64,000 nucleotides of DNA from Sutcliffiella cohnii (GCF_002250055.1 NZ_CP018866.1:1666501-1730500), one strand, 5' to 3'; shown: positions 25,605 through 35,859, counted from the first letter of the stretch. Program-made: numbers and translations. Notes: generated by a model not told the origin, from the sequence alone.

Positions 25605-26132
25605 TTAATTATATTCACTTTGCAACAACCCCATATGAACTATGTCATGCCATTGTCCATTTCTAAATAGAGCTTGTCGGCTAACACCTTCTTGTTGGAA
25701 GCCAATTTTTTGGTATAAGCTAATTGCTTTTTCGTTAAAGGAAAACACGCGTAACGAAACACGGTGTAAATTCAGTTCAAGGAAGGCATAGTCCAGTAAT
25801 AGCTTTAACGCTTCCTTTCCATATCCATGCCCCCAATACTCTTTATCCCCAATATCAATAATACATTCCGCATTTCTGTTCTTTAGGTCGATGTTGATGA
25901 GAGAGGTGATACCAATCGCTTTTTCGCTTCTTTTATGGTGAATAATATAGCTTTTCGATGAAGAAGATCCTAAAATTACATTTTCTACAAAACTCTTCGT
26001 TTCCTCTAATGAGTACACATCTAACGATGGGTTTGTAGAAATCATGACTTCCATGTTATTTCGCCAAGAGTGGTATAACTCAATATCATCTATACTCATT
26101 TTTCTTAAACTAACTCTCTTCGAATTAAACAA
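25605..26132 (-). CDS. GNAT family N-acetyltransferase (RimJ/RimL type)
   Basis: 175 residues. The opening VSLRKMSIDDIELYHSWRNN and the acetyl-CoA loop YWGHGYGKEALKLLLDYAFL (~residues 95-114) with LHRVSLRVFSFNEKAISLYQ following are typical of GNAT enzymes of the RimJ/RimL-like group. It acetylates an amino group of a protein or small molecule; the target is unknown. ATG follows AAAAAGGAGG. Confidence 0.88.
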   Translation of the reverse strand: MFNSKRVSLRKMSIDDIELYHSWRNNMEVMISTNPSLDVYSLEETKSFVENVILGSSSSKSYIIHHKRSEKAIGITSLINIDLKNRNAECIIDIGDKEYWGHGYGKEALKLLLDYAFLELNLHRVSLRVFSFNEKAISLYQKIGFQQEGVSRQALFRNGQWHDIVHMGLLQSEYN

Positions 26133-26276
26133 AATCTTTTCCTCCTTTTTAAAGACGAATCTATTACACTATGATACCATTAATTGGATAAGTTGGAATG
26201 GGTAGTGCTTGCAAACATGAGAGCAAAATCAATATTTATGTTCAAATATATGAAATTTACGAGGGGAGTTCTTTTT

Positions 26277-26735
26277 ATGCACATTAGAAATTCAGCTAAA
26301 GCGATAATTATGTCAGATAACAAAGTTTTATTAACGAAAAACGTAGATGATGATGGCTATTTTTATCTGTTTCCTGGTGGGGGTCAGGAGCATGGTGAAA
26401 CACTTCATGAAACAGTAACGAGAGAGTGCATGGAAGAAATAGGGGAACAAGTGGATGTAGGGAATCTAGTACATATTCGTGAATATATTGGTAAAAATCA
26501 TGAGTATTCTTCAGTTGATTCAGATTTCCACCAAGTAGAATTTTACTTCGTTTGTACTATTAAACAGGAAGGTTGTACATTGCCAAGTAATCCCGATAGT
26601 CATCAAGTGGGGATAGAATGGGTTGCTGTTAACGATTTACAAAATTATAGAATTTACCCAAAGGAATTAACACGATACATGTTGAATCTTTTAATTAATG
26701 AAAAATCACCAATTTATTTAGGGGATATTAACTAA
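26277..26735 (+). CDS. NUDIX hydrolase
   Basis: 152 residues from ATG 26277, eight bases after GAGGGGAG (an upstream open frame to 26184 lacks a site). The Nudix box reads GGGQEHGETLHETVTRECME then EIGE, matching GX5EX7REUXEEXGU. Such enzymes hydrolyse nucleoside diphosphates linked to other groups. A second Nudix gene lies at 38909. Substrate unknown. The next lipoprotein gene starts 26 bases downstream. Confidence 0.9.
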   Translation: MHIRNSAKAIIMSDNKVLLTKNVDDDGYFYLFPGGGQEHGETLHETVTRECMEEIGEQVDVGNLVHIREYIGKNHEYSSVDSDFHQVEFYFVCTIKQEGCTLPSNPDSHQVGIEWVAVNDLQNYRIYPKELTRYMLNLLINEKSPIYLGDIN

Positions 26736-26761
26736 TAGTGTTCAAGCAAGGAGGAATAAAA

Positions 26762-27220
26762 TTGAACAGTAAAATGTATAAAGTTTGCCTACTAATCTTA
26801 CTTCTTTTGATAATGGCCGCATGTGGTAAAGGGGAAATAGTAGAAACGATTGAAGTTTTTGTTGTAGAAACTTCCGAAGAAAACGAGGAAGGCATTTACG
26901 AAACTACAGGCTATAAAAAGGTGAACGCTATCACTACTACCGAAGAAAGAAAAAACCATATTAAAACCGATATTAAAGCAATCGAAGATTATTACGATAC
27001 AGAAGGAAACTACATAAAAACTGAAGTGTTTCACTCAAATTTTAAAAGCTCCACTGTCATTGATATAGATAGTGAAATGAATAAAAAAGAAGAACTTAAA
27101 ACTCCTTCTACTATTTTAATACCGGAAGATAGTTCAACAGATTTTCTATTTAATAATTTGACCGATGAAGAAAAAGAACAAGTGAAAGAGCATGTTTTAT
27201 CTTTTACAAAAAAGTTATAG
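26762..27220 (+). CDS. Putative lipoprotein
   Basis: 152 residues from TTG 26762, seven bases after AAGGAGG. Signal core VCLLILLLLIMAAC with lipobox MAAC, so it should be lipid-anchored outside the membrane. The mature part is acidic, with ETIEVFVVETSEENEEGIYE repeats of Glu/Thr and no recognised domain. A good terminator follows. Confidence 0.7.
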   Translation: MNSKMYKVCLLILLLLIMAACGKGEIVETIEVFVVETSEENEEGIYETTGYKKVNAITTTEERKNHIKTDIKAIEDYYDTEGNYIKTEVFHSNFKSSTVIDIDSEMNKKEELKTPSTILIPEDSSTDFLFNNLTDEEKEQVKEHVLSFTKKL

Positions 27221-27228
27221 GTAATTTA

Positions 27229-27263
27229 AGCGTTAATCAGTTCCTACGATTAACGCTTTTTTC
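27229..27263 (+). terminator. Intrinsic terminator
   Basis: AGCGTTAATC (27229-27238) pairs with GATTAACGCT (27248-27257), followed by TTTTT. Confidence 0.82.
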
Positions 27264-27342
27264 ACGGTTTAAAAATAATTTCAACAAACAATTGAAACAA
27301 ATGAAAAGGTCACTCGACTTATTAGTAAAGGGGGGGATGGAA

Positions 27343-27894
27343 GTGAGTAGTGAGTTGGACATTGAAAAGTTGTATGTGCAATATCATAGAGATATTTATC
27401 AGTTTGCACTTTATTTCTCCAGCAACAAGCAGGATGCGGAGGATATTACGCAAGAAACGTTTATAAAAGCGATGAAAAATATACATTCATTAAATGATGC
27501 TAGCCGGGCGAAATATTGGCTACTTTCCATTACGAAGTATACCGCAATTGACCATTTGCGTAAAAAGAAATTAAGGTCGTTATTACCTAACGTAATAGAG
27601 AAGATTTCTAGACAAGAAAATAATGATTCATTGGATGATGGATTACTTTTAAAGGAGAAATGGGAAGAGATTCAAATGGTGCTTTTGAAAATAAAGCCTC
27701 ATTATCGTAGTTTATTAATACTACGTGGAATACAAGAATTAACGATAAAAGAGACTGCGGACGTGTTAGGTTGCACAGAATTAAAAGTGCGAGTCGATTT
27801 TCACCGTGCTGTGAAAGTGTTAAAAAAGGAATTACACATATTGGAAGGAGGGAGTCCAAATGAACAAGAACGAAAATCCATTTCAAGAAGCTAA
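27343..27894 (+). CDS. ECF-type RNA polymerase sigma factor
   Basis: 183 residues from GTG 27343, six bases after GGGGGG (ATG 27337 sits too close). Region 2: ALYFSSNKQDAEDITQETFI; region 4: ELTIKETADVLGCTELKVRV. It overlaps the next gene by 35 bases, which tightly couples it to the membrane protein downstream, presumably its anti-sigma partner. No signal known. Confidence 0.86.
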   Translation: MSSELDIEKLYVQYHRDIYQFALYFSSNKQDAEDITQETFIKAMKNIHSLNDASRAKYWLLSITKYTAIDHLRKKKLRSLLPNVIEKISRQENNDSLDDGLLLKEKWEEIQMVLLKIKPHYRSLLILRGIQELTIKETADVLGCTELKVRVDFHRAVKVLKKELHILEGGSPNEQERKSISRS

Positions 27895-29868
27895 ACAATT
27901 ACTTCATCCAATAAAAAATAGACCAGATAATGAACCGAATCGTGACTTCGTCCATGAATTACAAAACAGCTTAAAACGAGAGAAATCAAAGAAAAAATAT
28001 AGATTACAACTTATTCCCGTATTTGCAACTGCATCTGTTCTTCTCATTTTCACGATATTTATTTTATCTTCTAATTTATGGGGAGAAAGTGCCGACCAGG
28101 TGGAGAAGGTTTATGCAATCTCGGAAAATTCGAAGCTTACACTAGTAGATACATTTGATTATGGAAGCGAGGACAATCAAATTGGTTTGTATTATGAAGG
28201 AATGAATGAAACATTACCAGTTACGGTTAGTAGTTTCGACGTAAGCGGTGGTACCGTTTATATTTTAGATGAAGCGAGATCACAAGTCGTGATAAAAGGT
28301 AGTGATGGGGAAATGACTTCATTTCCAATTCAACAAAATGAATCGATTACAGGTAATCTAGAAGATATTTTAGTAAATGATAACGGAGACATATATATTC
28401 TCGATTCAATTGAAACGCTCGTTTATCAATACAATTCCGAAGGCGAATTGAAAGAGATATTTGATTTATCCAATATCGATATGTTTTTTCCAGATTCCAT
28501 CATTGAATTAGAAAACAATGAAATTGCTGTAAGTCAAAGGCAGGAACAGTTTGTTAGTCTAACAACGTTGGATTTAATAGCTAGTGAAGAGGTCCCATTT
28601 CATTTTGAACAAGTAAATCGTAAGGAACAAACTTTACAATTAAGAGATGATGAAAAGGGGATAAGCTTATTCTCAAGCTTTGGAATCGGAAATCGGGCAG
28701 TTATCGATTTAACAGATAAACATGTTTTATATTCTCAAACTGTGAATCCACCAATAATGGAATCTATTTCAGAAACCCATTTGTATGCCCTTAATAGAGA
28801 GGGAGAAATTGTTGGAGGTATCCGCATACCTGAAGAAAGTTTTATGGAAAAACCAGAATTAGTCCAAAAGTATATTAAAACAGATGGCAGTAGCATCTTT
28901 CTCCTTATTCCTGAAAAAGAACATGTTGCTCTTTACGAAGTAACGTTAGGGAAGAATTATGAAAGCTTTGTTGAGGAGCAGTTAGAACAAGTAAATATAG
29001 GTTTTGAAATAGAAACGTTCGGCGAACCTTTTCCTGAATTAGAAGAGGAATTGAATATTCTATTTCAAAATGGATTAATAGAGTATGGTAATGAGCAATC
29101 ACTAAATGGGGTAGCTATCGATGAAAATGGCACGGTCGTGATAGACTTTAAAGATTTTCTAGCACCGAGTCCGGCAAGTGCGCAAGCTCAACATTTATAC
29201 GAAGTGTTGAAGTCTGTAACATTCGAGAAATTTCAAACATAAAACAAATATACTTTCAGTTTGATGGTAGCTTTAGTGCTTGGTGTTATTGGTTAGAAAG
29301 TACAGAAGAGCCTTGGAAAAGAACAGATGCGTTACGAGATTCTTTACAAAATCAGTTAATGCAAAAGACTGCTGATGTATTTAAGGATATTGAAAATCTT
29401 AACTGGGAAGGGATAGCGGCTCATGTTCACGAAGAGAAAGGATTAATCTTTTCGTTCTATGCGAACTTAGGAAGCTACGATAGTTATGAAGTAAAGTTTA
29501 CGAAATTAGAGGTTGCTAATTTAGGAGAGGATACTAGATCTTATATTTGGGGCGATGGTTTCGATGAAAAATCCTTTGAATATACACCAAATGATTATGT
29601 GAACTCATATCTGCTAAAAGGATATTATTCAAAAGAGGTATTGGATTATTCTGTCATTACTTACAATGAAGCAGCATATGTAAGTGGTGGAATTATAAAT
29701 ACAATTCATGAACATTATCCTGAGGCAATATATGTAGATTATTTTGCTCCTGCTCCAGAGGGGGATGATGATAAGTTTCACCATTGGCAAGCATTACGTT
29801 TCGTGTATGAAGAAGTAGAAGGTGAATGGTATTTAATAGCTATTGTTAGAGATGTGTTTAATCCATAG
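27860..29868 (+). pseudogene. Anti-sigma-like membrane protein with GerMN-like domain, frameshifted at ~29236
   Basis: Starts at ATG 27860 after GGAAGGAGGG. Residues 1-50 are cytoplasmic, one membrane helix follows (LIPVFATASVLLIFTIFIL), then a beta-propeller-like region (VSGGTVYILDEARSQ; NDNGDIYILDS) and a GerMN-like part (SLNGVAIDENGTVVIDFKDF). The frame stops at 29240-29242, yet the -1 frame continues directly with NIKQIYFQFDGSFSAWCYWL and runs to 29868 through a further domain (LIFSFYANLGSYDSYEVKF) with no start or ribosome site in between. One gene of about 670 residues therefore appears broken by a one-base indel, or misread. Confidence 0.65.
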
Positions 29869-29886
29869 CTTTAGAAAGAGAATGAA

Positions 29887-29923
29887 AATGCGTTTCTCCT
29901 ATAAAAGGAAAAACGCATTTTTT
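29887..29923 (+). terminator. Intrinsic terminator
   Basis: AATGCGTTTCTCCT (29887-29900) pairs with AAGGAAAAACGCATT (29905-29919), one mismatch, then TTTT. Confidence 0.8.
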
Positions 29924-29972
29924 GTAGAATTATAGGAGGATAGTATTGAATGATTTTTAAAGGAGAAAAAAG

Positions 29973-30737
29973 ATGACGTTAAACAACTCTGAAGAATATA
30001 ACGACCCAATTTTGTACGATAAGGAAAATGAAGCATATTTGCCGGAGTTACTCTTACTATTAAAATGGGCAGAAAAGCAGAAAGGGACAATCATTGATAT
30101 CGCTTGTGGAACAGGAAGAGTCACTATTCCTATCGCAAAAGCGGGCCACAAAGTGATAGGAGTAGACATACATAGTGGAATGTTAGCAGAAGCTCGCAAC
30201 AAAACTACCAATCTTAATGTTGATATAAATTGGATGGAACAGGACTGTTCTAATCTAAACTTAGGTTTGAAGAGTAATCTCCTATATACAGTTGGGAATT
30301 CATTTCAACATTTCCTTACCAATGAGGATCAGGATGGGTTATTGTCTTCCGTAAATAACCATTTAGAAATGAACGGCATTTTCATTTTTGGTACTCGTTT
30401 CCCAAGTGCGGAAGAGTTGCTACAACCAACCTCAGAAGAATATTGGCGTTCCTACACGGACAATGAAGCGTTAGTCGATGTGTATACGATCAGCCACTAT
30501 GATTCGCTTCAGCAAATTCAACACTATACGACGATTCGAAAGTACAAAAACAAAGAAGGACAGATTATTGACGAAAAGAGAACAAACATTAGTTTAAGAT
30601 ACGTATACCCGAAAGAAATGGAAAGAACATTACGTTTGCATGGTTTTGAAATAATAAACGTATATGGTGATTGGAAAGAAACTCCCTTAACGAAAGATAG
30701 TCATGAAATGATTTATGTGTGTAAAAAAATTAGATAA
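29973..30737 (+). CDS. Class I SAM-dependent methyltransferase
   Basis: 254 residues; ATG follows AAAGGAG. Motif I is TIIDIACGTGRVTIPIAKAG (~residues 37-56), post-I VIGVDIHSGML, motif II/III NLLYTVGNSFQHF. Strictly conserved acidic and glycine residues for S-adenosylmethionine are present. It is a third, unrelated methyltransferase in this window. Substrate unknown. Confidence 0.87.
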   Translation: MTLNNSEEYNDPILYDKENEAYLPELLLLLKWAEKQKGTIIDIACGTGRVTIPIAKAGHKVIGVDIHSGMLAEARNKTTNLNVDINWMEQDCSNLNLGLKSNLLYTVGNSFQHFLTNEDQDGLLSSVNNHLEMNGIFIFGTRFPSAEELLQPTSEEYWRSYTDNEALVDVYTISHYDSLQQIQHYTTIRKYKNKEGQIIDEKRTNISLRYVYPKEMERTLRLHGFEIINVYGDWKETPLTKDSHEMIYVCKKIR

Positions 30738-30819
30738 TCCTCGACTGAAAAAGCTTAAAAGTTTTTTTGTTTCTTGAAACCTTTGTGTAACGAAAGAATG
30801 TTAGAGGAGATGGTGTCAA

Positions 30820-31014
30820 TTGTTTACTATTGGTTTTATTGATAATACAGACTTGGCTAATATGTTCATTGTCGTATTTGCTGTTATAAGTTTTTACTAT
30901 ACTCTTACATTTTTTGAAGATTTACGTAAAGAAGATGAACGAGTTATTAAGCAAACTAAGAGGTGGGCTATAATAAACTTTGCTTTAGCAATAATTATCT
31001 TAACCTTTAAATAG
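30820..31014 (+). CDS. Small membrane protein, 64 aa
   Basis: TTG start at 30820 behind GAGGAGATGG. Two membrane helices (MFIVVFAVISFYYTLTFF and AIINFALAIIILTF) joined by a charged loop (EDLRKEDERVIKQTKRW). No family recognised. It lies 17 bases before the next gene and may be cotranscribed with it. Confidence 0.6.
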   Translation: MFTIGFIDNTDLANMFIVVFAVISFYYTLTFFEDLRKEDERVIKQTKRWAIINFALAIIILTFK

Positions 31015-31030
31015 GTTCAGGGGAGGTACA

Positions 31031-31537
31031 ATGAAAAAGATTATTATCATTGGCTCTGGAGGAGCGGGAAAATCTACATTGGCAAAACATCTAGGTGAAA
31101 AATTAGGAATAAAGGTTTTTCATCTAGATGCATTGTTGTGGAAACCGAATTGGGTTGGTGTTCCGAGAGAGGAACAAATCCAGGTTCAAAATGAATTAGT
31201 AAAAAATGAACAATGGATTATTGACGGCAACTACGGTGCGACGATGGATATAAGACTTCAAGCGGCCGATACAATAATTCTGCTCGATTATCATCGAACG
31301 ATTTGTGTTTACCGTGCTTTTAAAAGAATGGTAAAATACCGTAAAAAAACAAGACCAGATATGGGAGAAGGCTGCGAAGAAAGGATAGATTTTTCATTTA
31401 TAAAATGGATTTGGAACTATCCAAAAACGAAAAGACCCGAAGTGATAAATAAGCTTAAGCAATTATCAAAAGAGAAAAATGTCATCGTTTTAAAGACACC
31501 GAGGGAAACAAGGAAGTTTTTACAAACATTAAAATAA
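31031..31537 (+). CDS. P-loop kinase-like protein (topology modulation/FlaR family)
   Basis: 168 residues, ATG after GGGGAGG. Walker A GSGGAGKST (8-16), then FHLDALLWKPNWVGVPREEQ and WIIDGNYGATMDIRLQAADT, the signature of the FlaR/topology-modulation family related to adenylate kinase. Probably a small-molecule kinase in the cytoplasm; substrate unknown. A terminator follows. Confidence 0.82.
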   Translation: MKKIIIIGSGGAGKSTLAKHLGEKLGIKVFHLDALLWKPNWVGVPREEQIQVQNELVKNEQWIIDGNYGATMDIRLQAADTIILLDYHRTICVYRAFKRMVKYRKKTRPDMGEGCEERIDFSFIKWIWNYPKTKRPEVINKLKQLSKEKNVIVLKTPRETRKFLQTLK

Positions 31538-31550
31538 GGTAGTGATAAAA

Positions 31551-31577
31551 AGCTGTTGATAATTCAACGGCTTTTTA
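31551..31577 (+). terminator. Intrinsic terminator
   Basis: AGCTGTTGA (31551-31559) pairs with TCAACGGCT (31564-31572), one G-U, followed by TTTT. Confidence 0.75.
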
Positions 31578-31653
31578 TCTTTGATAGGGCTATATCTCAG
31601 CATATAATTTACATTTTAGTAAAGTATAACAATTATTAATGAGAAACGTTACG

Positions 31654-31676
31654 TTTGTCATCGAGCTCGCGACAAA
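31654..31676 (+). promoter_or_regulatory. Probable MtlR operator
   Basis: TTTGTC (31654-31659) and GACAAA (31671-31676) are inverted around the palindrome CGAGCTCG. This resembles the TTGNCA...TGNCAA sites bound by MtlR in Bacillus, although here the arms are off-centre by one base. It lies 95 bases before mtlA. Confidence 0.55.
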
Positions 31677-31770
31677 GTTAGTTTTCCTTTACGTTGAATA
31701 ACAGTCTACAGCTATTCTATCATTATAAATGAGTATTATTTATTTTTTAATGAATGAAAGGAAGTATACA

Positions 31771-33690
31771 ATGGCTCAATCAAATATTAAAGTTGCAGTT
31801 CAGAAGTTCGGTAACTTTTTAAGTTCTATGGTAATGCCTAATATCGGTGCTTTTATTGCATGGGGATTAATTACGGCATTATTCATTCCTACTGGCTTCT
31901 TCCCGAATGAAAAGCTCGGAAGTTTAGTAGGACCAATGGTTACTTACTTGTTACCTCTATTAATTGGTTATACAGGTGGTAAATTAGTACACGACCAACG
32001 TGGTGGTGTAGTAGGTGCTATTGCAACGATGGGGGTTATCGTCGGAGCTCCTGATACACCGATGTTCCTAGGCGCAATGATTATGGGACCACTTGGTGCA
32101 TACGTTATGAAAAAGTTTGACCAAACAATCGAAGGGAAAGTTAGATCAGGCTTTGAAATGCTCGTTAACAACTTCTCTGCTGGTATTCTTGGTGGAATAC
32201 TTGCTGTTCTTGCATTTTTAGGTATAGGCCCTGCTGTGCAAGCGTTCACAAAAGTTTTAGTAGCAGGTGTTGACTGGTTAATTGCAGCGGGATTACTTCC
32301 TTTAACGAGTATCCTCATTGAACCAGCAAAAATTCTGTTTTTAAATAATGCTATTAATCACGGAGTTATGACGCCTATAGGATTAGAACAAGTTCAAAGT
32401 GCTGGACGTTCCATTCTATTCCTACTAGAGGCAAACCCAGGACCAGGTTTTGGTGTGTTATTAGCATTTATGATATTTGGAAGAGGAATGGCGAAACAAT
32501 CCGCAGCGGGAGCTGGAATCATCCACTTCTTCGGTGGAATTCACGAAATTTATTTTCCGTACGTTTTAATGAAGCCGATGCTTCTCGTTTCTGTTATTTT
32601 AGGTGGTATGAGTGGCGTCTTTACACTAGTACTTTTAGGTGGAGGACTTGTTGCTCCGGCATCTCCAGGTAGTATTTTAGCAATTATGGCTGTAACTCCG
32701 CCAGAAGGAATGGCGTATGTAGCGAACATAGCAGCAATTGCTGTCGCAACAACTGTTTCGTTTATAATATCTGCCATCATTCTTAAAACAGGTAAGCAAA
32801 CGGAAGAAGATATAAATGAAGCAACGAAAAAGATGAAGGAAATGAAAGGGAAAAAAGGTTCTGATTCAAATGAAACAGCAGTAGCGGCTAACAACGGAAC
32901 TTTCCCAACAGAAGTAAACAAAATCGTTTTTGCATGTGACGCAGGTATGGGATCAAGTGCAATGGGTGCTTCTCTTCTTCGTAAAAAGGTGAAAGAAGCT
33001 GGCTTAAATATAAACGTTACTAATACTGCAATCAGTAACATCCCAGCTGACACGGAAGTCGTTATCACCCAAGAAGAATTAACACCTCGTGCCCAAAATA
33101 AAATACCAACTGCTTTTCACATTTCAGTAGATAACTTCTTATCTAGTCCTGAGTACGATCATTTAATTGCAAGGTTACAAAATGATATTACAGGAGAACA
33201 GGCTGAGCTTATCGAGGAATCACAAGAAGATGCAGTAGGCGTAGAGCCTAACATGGATAACGATGACGATATGTTATTAGAAGAAAACATCTTTATCGGA
33301 AAAGAATTTGCGAATAAAGAAGAAGCAATCCGTTTTGCTGGAGAAGTGCTAGTAAAAGCAGGATACGTTGAAGATAGTTATGTAGATGCCATGATTGACC
33401 GTGAAAATATGACATCTACTTACATGGGGAATAATGTAGCTATTCCACACGGTACAGAAGAAGCGAAAAAAGCGGTTATTAAATCAGGCTTTACGGTGAT
33501 TCAAGTACCGAACGGGGTAGACTTTAACGGTGAACAGGCAAAACTAATCTTCGGTATTGCTGGTAAAGACGGAACTCATTTAGACATCCTTTCTGGTATT
33601 GCTATCATTTGTTCGGAACAGGAAAATGTTGATAAAATGGTACAAGCAAAAACGGTAAAAGAACTGAAAGAAATTATTAATAGTAAGTAA
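31771..33690 (+). CDS. mtlA: PTS mannitol transporter subunit IICBA
   Basis: 639 residues from ATG 31771, after GAAAGGAAG (in-frame ATG 31729 lacks a site). Membrane IIC domain (~1-345: FGNFLSSMVMPNIGAFIAWG; HEIYFPYVLMKP), IIB with phospho-Cys C389 in VFACDAGMGSSAMG, and IIA with phospho-His H560 in NVAIPHGTEEAK. It imports mannitol and phosphorylates it to mannitol 1-phosphate. IIA is fused rather than encoded by a separate mtlF. First gene of mtlA-mtlR-mtlD; the MtlR-like operator upstream implies induction by mannitol. Confidence 0.94.
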   Translation: MAQSNIKVAVQKFGNFLSSMVMPNIGAFIAWGLITALFIPTGFFPNEKLGSLVGPMVTYLLPLLIGYTGGKLVHDQRGGVVGAIATMGVIVGAPDTPMFLGAMIMGPLGAYVMKKFDQTIEGKVRSGFEMLVNNFSAGILGGILAVLAFLGIGPAVQAFTKVLVAGVDWLIAAGLLPLTSILIEPAKILFLNNAINHGVMTPIGLEQVQSAGRSILFLLEANPGPGFGVLLAFMIFGRGMAKQSAAGAGIIHFFGGIHEIYFPYVLMKPMLLVSVILGGMSGVFTLVLLGGGLVAPASPGSILAIMAVTPPEGMAYVANIAAIAVATTVSFIISAIILKTGKQTEEDINEATKKMKEMKGKKGSDSNETAVAANNGTFPTEVNKIVFACDAGMGSSAMGASLLRKKVKEAGLNINVTNTAISNIPADTEVVITQEELTPRAQNKIPTAFHISVDNFLSSPEYDHLIARLQNDITGEQAELIEESQEDAVGVEPNMDNDDDMLLEENIFIGKEFANKEEAIRFAGEVLVKAGYVEDSYVDAMIDRENMTSTYMGNNVAIPHGTEEAKKAVIKSGFTVIQVPNGVDFNGEQAKLIFGIAGKDGTHLDILSGIAIICSEQENVDKMVQAKTVKELKEIINSK

Positions 33691-33696
33691 TAGTTA

Positions 33697-33720
33697 GAAA
33701 GGCGGGAATTCCTGCCTTTC
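33697..33720 (+). terminator. Intercistronic hairpin
   Basis: GAAAGGCGGGAA and TTCCTGCCTTTC form a near-perfect stem right after mtlA, without a clear T-run. It may attenuate mtlR-mtlD or protect mtlA mRNA. Confidence 0.6.
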
Positions 33721-33763
33721 TCTTGTACTTTTTTCTACGTTTTCGCTTAAATAAATGAAATGA

Positions 33764-35854
33764 GTGAAGAGAATGTTTATTACCTCGAGGGAAAAAAACA
33801 TTATCAATTTAATTGTGAGAACTTCTAGAAAGCATACCGTTTCAACACTATCTTCGTTTTTAAATGTTAGTGGAAGAACGGTCCAACGGGATCTAAAATC
33901 GATAGAAAAAATATTAGATAAATTTCATTTGCAATTAAATCGTACTGCTAACGATGGTCTTTTTATTGAAGGTAAAAATGAAGATATTTATAAGCTAATC
34001 CAAAATTTAGCTACTATACATCCGACTGATATAACTCCTGAAGAACGAAAGTTAAACTTGCTCCTTACTTTACTACATGAAGGTCCGTCCTTTAAAATAC
34101 AAGGGCTGGCTCATGATATTGGTGTTAGTGGAGCAACTTTAGCAACATATGTAGATGAATTAGCAGAGTGGCTACGGAAATTTTCTATTAAGCTTATAAA
34201 AAAAAGAGGCGTTGGGATTGAACTCATTGCCGAAGAAGCGAACAAAAGGCACGCTCTAGCCAGCTATATTTTAGTTTATTTCTATGAAGAATTAATAGAT
34301 AGCTTATATCAACTTCAACAAGGAAAATACACTAATAAAGAGATTCTTGGATATTTTTCTCCAAGAGATTTATTAATGATTGATCAGCTAGTGAATCAAA
34401 AAATGCAGAAAGATCAAGCGAGATTAGCAGACAGTGACTATATTGGCCTCGTCGTTCACATTTGTATTACCATTCAACGAACAAAAAATAATTATGTTTT
34501 AACTCAAGAGTATGATTCGGAAAATGAACTTACTGCTGAATATCGTTTAATAGAAAATATTTGTAATGAATTAGAAGAAAAACTATATATGCAGATTAGT
34601 AAAAGTGATCGGCATTTTCTAACTGTCATACTAAAGGGCTCGAAAGTTCAAGGTACAGACGTCGTATTATACGATAGCGTTCATTTAGGAAAATTAATAA
34701 AGAAAGTAATTGAAGACATCTCTACAAAGCTGCATGTAAATTTATCACATGATTTTTCGCTTTATCAAGGTTTATTAGCACATATGGAGCCTTCTATTTT
34801 TCGGATTAAGCAAAAACTAGATATATTTAATCCGTTAACAGATGAGATAAAAAGGAAATACCCAGTTCTATTTATGGCTGTGAAAAAGAGCTTGGAACAA
34901 GTATTTATAGACATCGATTTTCCTGAAGATGAAGTCGCTTTTATCGTTCTTCATTTTGGCTCAGCACTTTTAATGAATGAAGAGGAAGTTAAAATAAACG
35001 CTGTAGTCGTCTGCCCGACTGGTATAGGTGCTTCAAAAATGCTAGCAAGTAGAATTCAAAAAGAATTAATGGAAATTAAAGATATAGAAATACTATCTAT
35101 AAATGATTTTCAAAGCGCTACTTTGGATGAATACGATGTTGTCATATCAACAGTAAGACTACCTTTTACAAATGTTGATTATATTTTAGTAAGCCCTTTG
35201 TTACGTGAGGAAGATATCGATACGATTAAAAGTTACCTTCAAAATAATATAGAAAAAGTAACACGGAAAAAAAGTTATTTAAACACGGATCAAAAAGATA
35301 CGTTTAAACATGATCGAACGGATGTAAAAGTACTTCTACAAGAAATAAAAGATGTCCAGTCTAGTATGGATTCTATTTTAAATAATTTAAGAGTCGTTCG
35401 AAAGCAAAATGTTGATGATCACTGGAACACGATAAAAGAAGTAGTAAAAGACGCGGAACAAGAGGGATTACATACAAATACTTCTAGTGTTGTACAACAA
35501 TTAATGGCAAGGGAAAGACAGGGCGGCCTTGGTATCCCTAATACGAATATGGCGCTATTTCATTGTCGTGATAATCATATAAAAGAACTTATATTCCAAA
35601 TTGCACATATCGACACCCCTTACACAATTAAAGGAATGGATGGCCAGGAAGTACAAATGAAAAGCTTGTTGCTAATGCTAGCTCCGGTACATATGAGTGA
35701 AAGAGAACAAGAAATACTTAGCATGATTAGTACGAGTTTAATCGAAAGTGATGTATCGATGATGATTTATTCATCTTCCAACGAAGCACTCATTCGACGG
35801 AAGTTAGAAGATTTGTTTTTAGACTATCTTCAAAATAATTTGATAAAGGAATGA
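33764..35854 (+). CDS. mtlR: PRD-containing transcriptional activator of the mannitol operon
   Basis: 696 residues: N-terminal helix-turn-helix pair (TVSTLSSFLNVSGRTVQRDL; IQGLAHDIGVSGATLATYVD), two PRD domains (~180-400), an EIIB-like domain with VVCPTGIGASKMLASRIQKE (~420), and a C-terminal EIIA-like domain (~550-690, GIPNTNMALFHCR). In this architecture phosphorylation by PTS proteins tunes activity. GTG 33764 or ATG 33773 could be the start; both have weak sites. It overlaps mtlD. Confidence 0.92.
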   Translation: MKRMFITSREKNIINLIVRTSRKHTVSTLSSFLNVSGRTVQRDLKSIEKILDKFHLQLNRTANDGLFIEGKNEDIYKLIQNLATIHPTDITPEERKLNLLLTLLHEGPSFKIQGLAHDIGVSGATLATYVDELAEWLRKFSIKLIKKRGVGIELIAEEANKRHALASYILVYFYEELIDSLYQLQQGKYTNKEILGYFSPRDLLMIDQLVNQKMQKDQARLADSDYIGLVVHICITIQRTKNNYVLTQEYDSENELTAEYRLIENICNELEEKLYMQISKSDRHFLTVILKGSKVQGTDVVLYDSVHLGKLIKKVIEDISTKLHVNLSHDFSLYQGLLAHMEPSIFRIKQKLDIFNPLTDEIKRKYPVLFMAVKKSLEQVFIDIDFPEDEVAFIVLHFGSALLMNEEEVKINAVVVCPTGIGASKMLASRIQKELMEIKDIEILSINDFQSATLDEYDVVISTVRLPFTNVDYILVSPLLREEDIDTIKSYLQNNIEKVTRKKSYLNTDQKDTFKHDRTDVKVLLQEIKDVQSSMDSILNNLRVVRKQNVDDHWNTIKEVVKDAEQEGLHTNTSSVVQQLMARERQGGLGIPNTNMALFHCRDNHIKELIFQIAHIDTPYTIKGMDGQEVQMKSLLLMLAPVHMSEREQEILSMISTSLIESDVSMMIYSSSNEALIRRKLEDLFLDYLQNNLIKE

Positions 35855-35859
35855 TGAAG

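Noticed and set aside
29230..29245. Programmed -1 frameshift in the anti-sigma gene
   Set aside because: There is no X XXY YYZ slippery heptamer in the reading phase and no obvious downstream pseudoknot; an indel is simpler.
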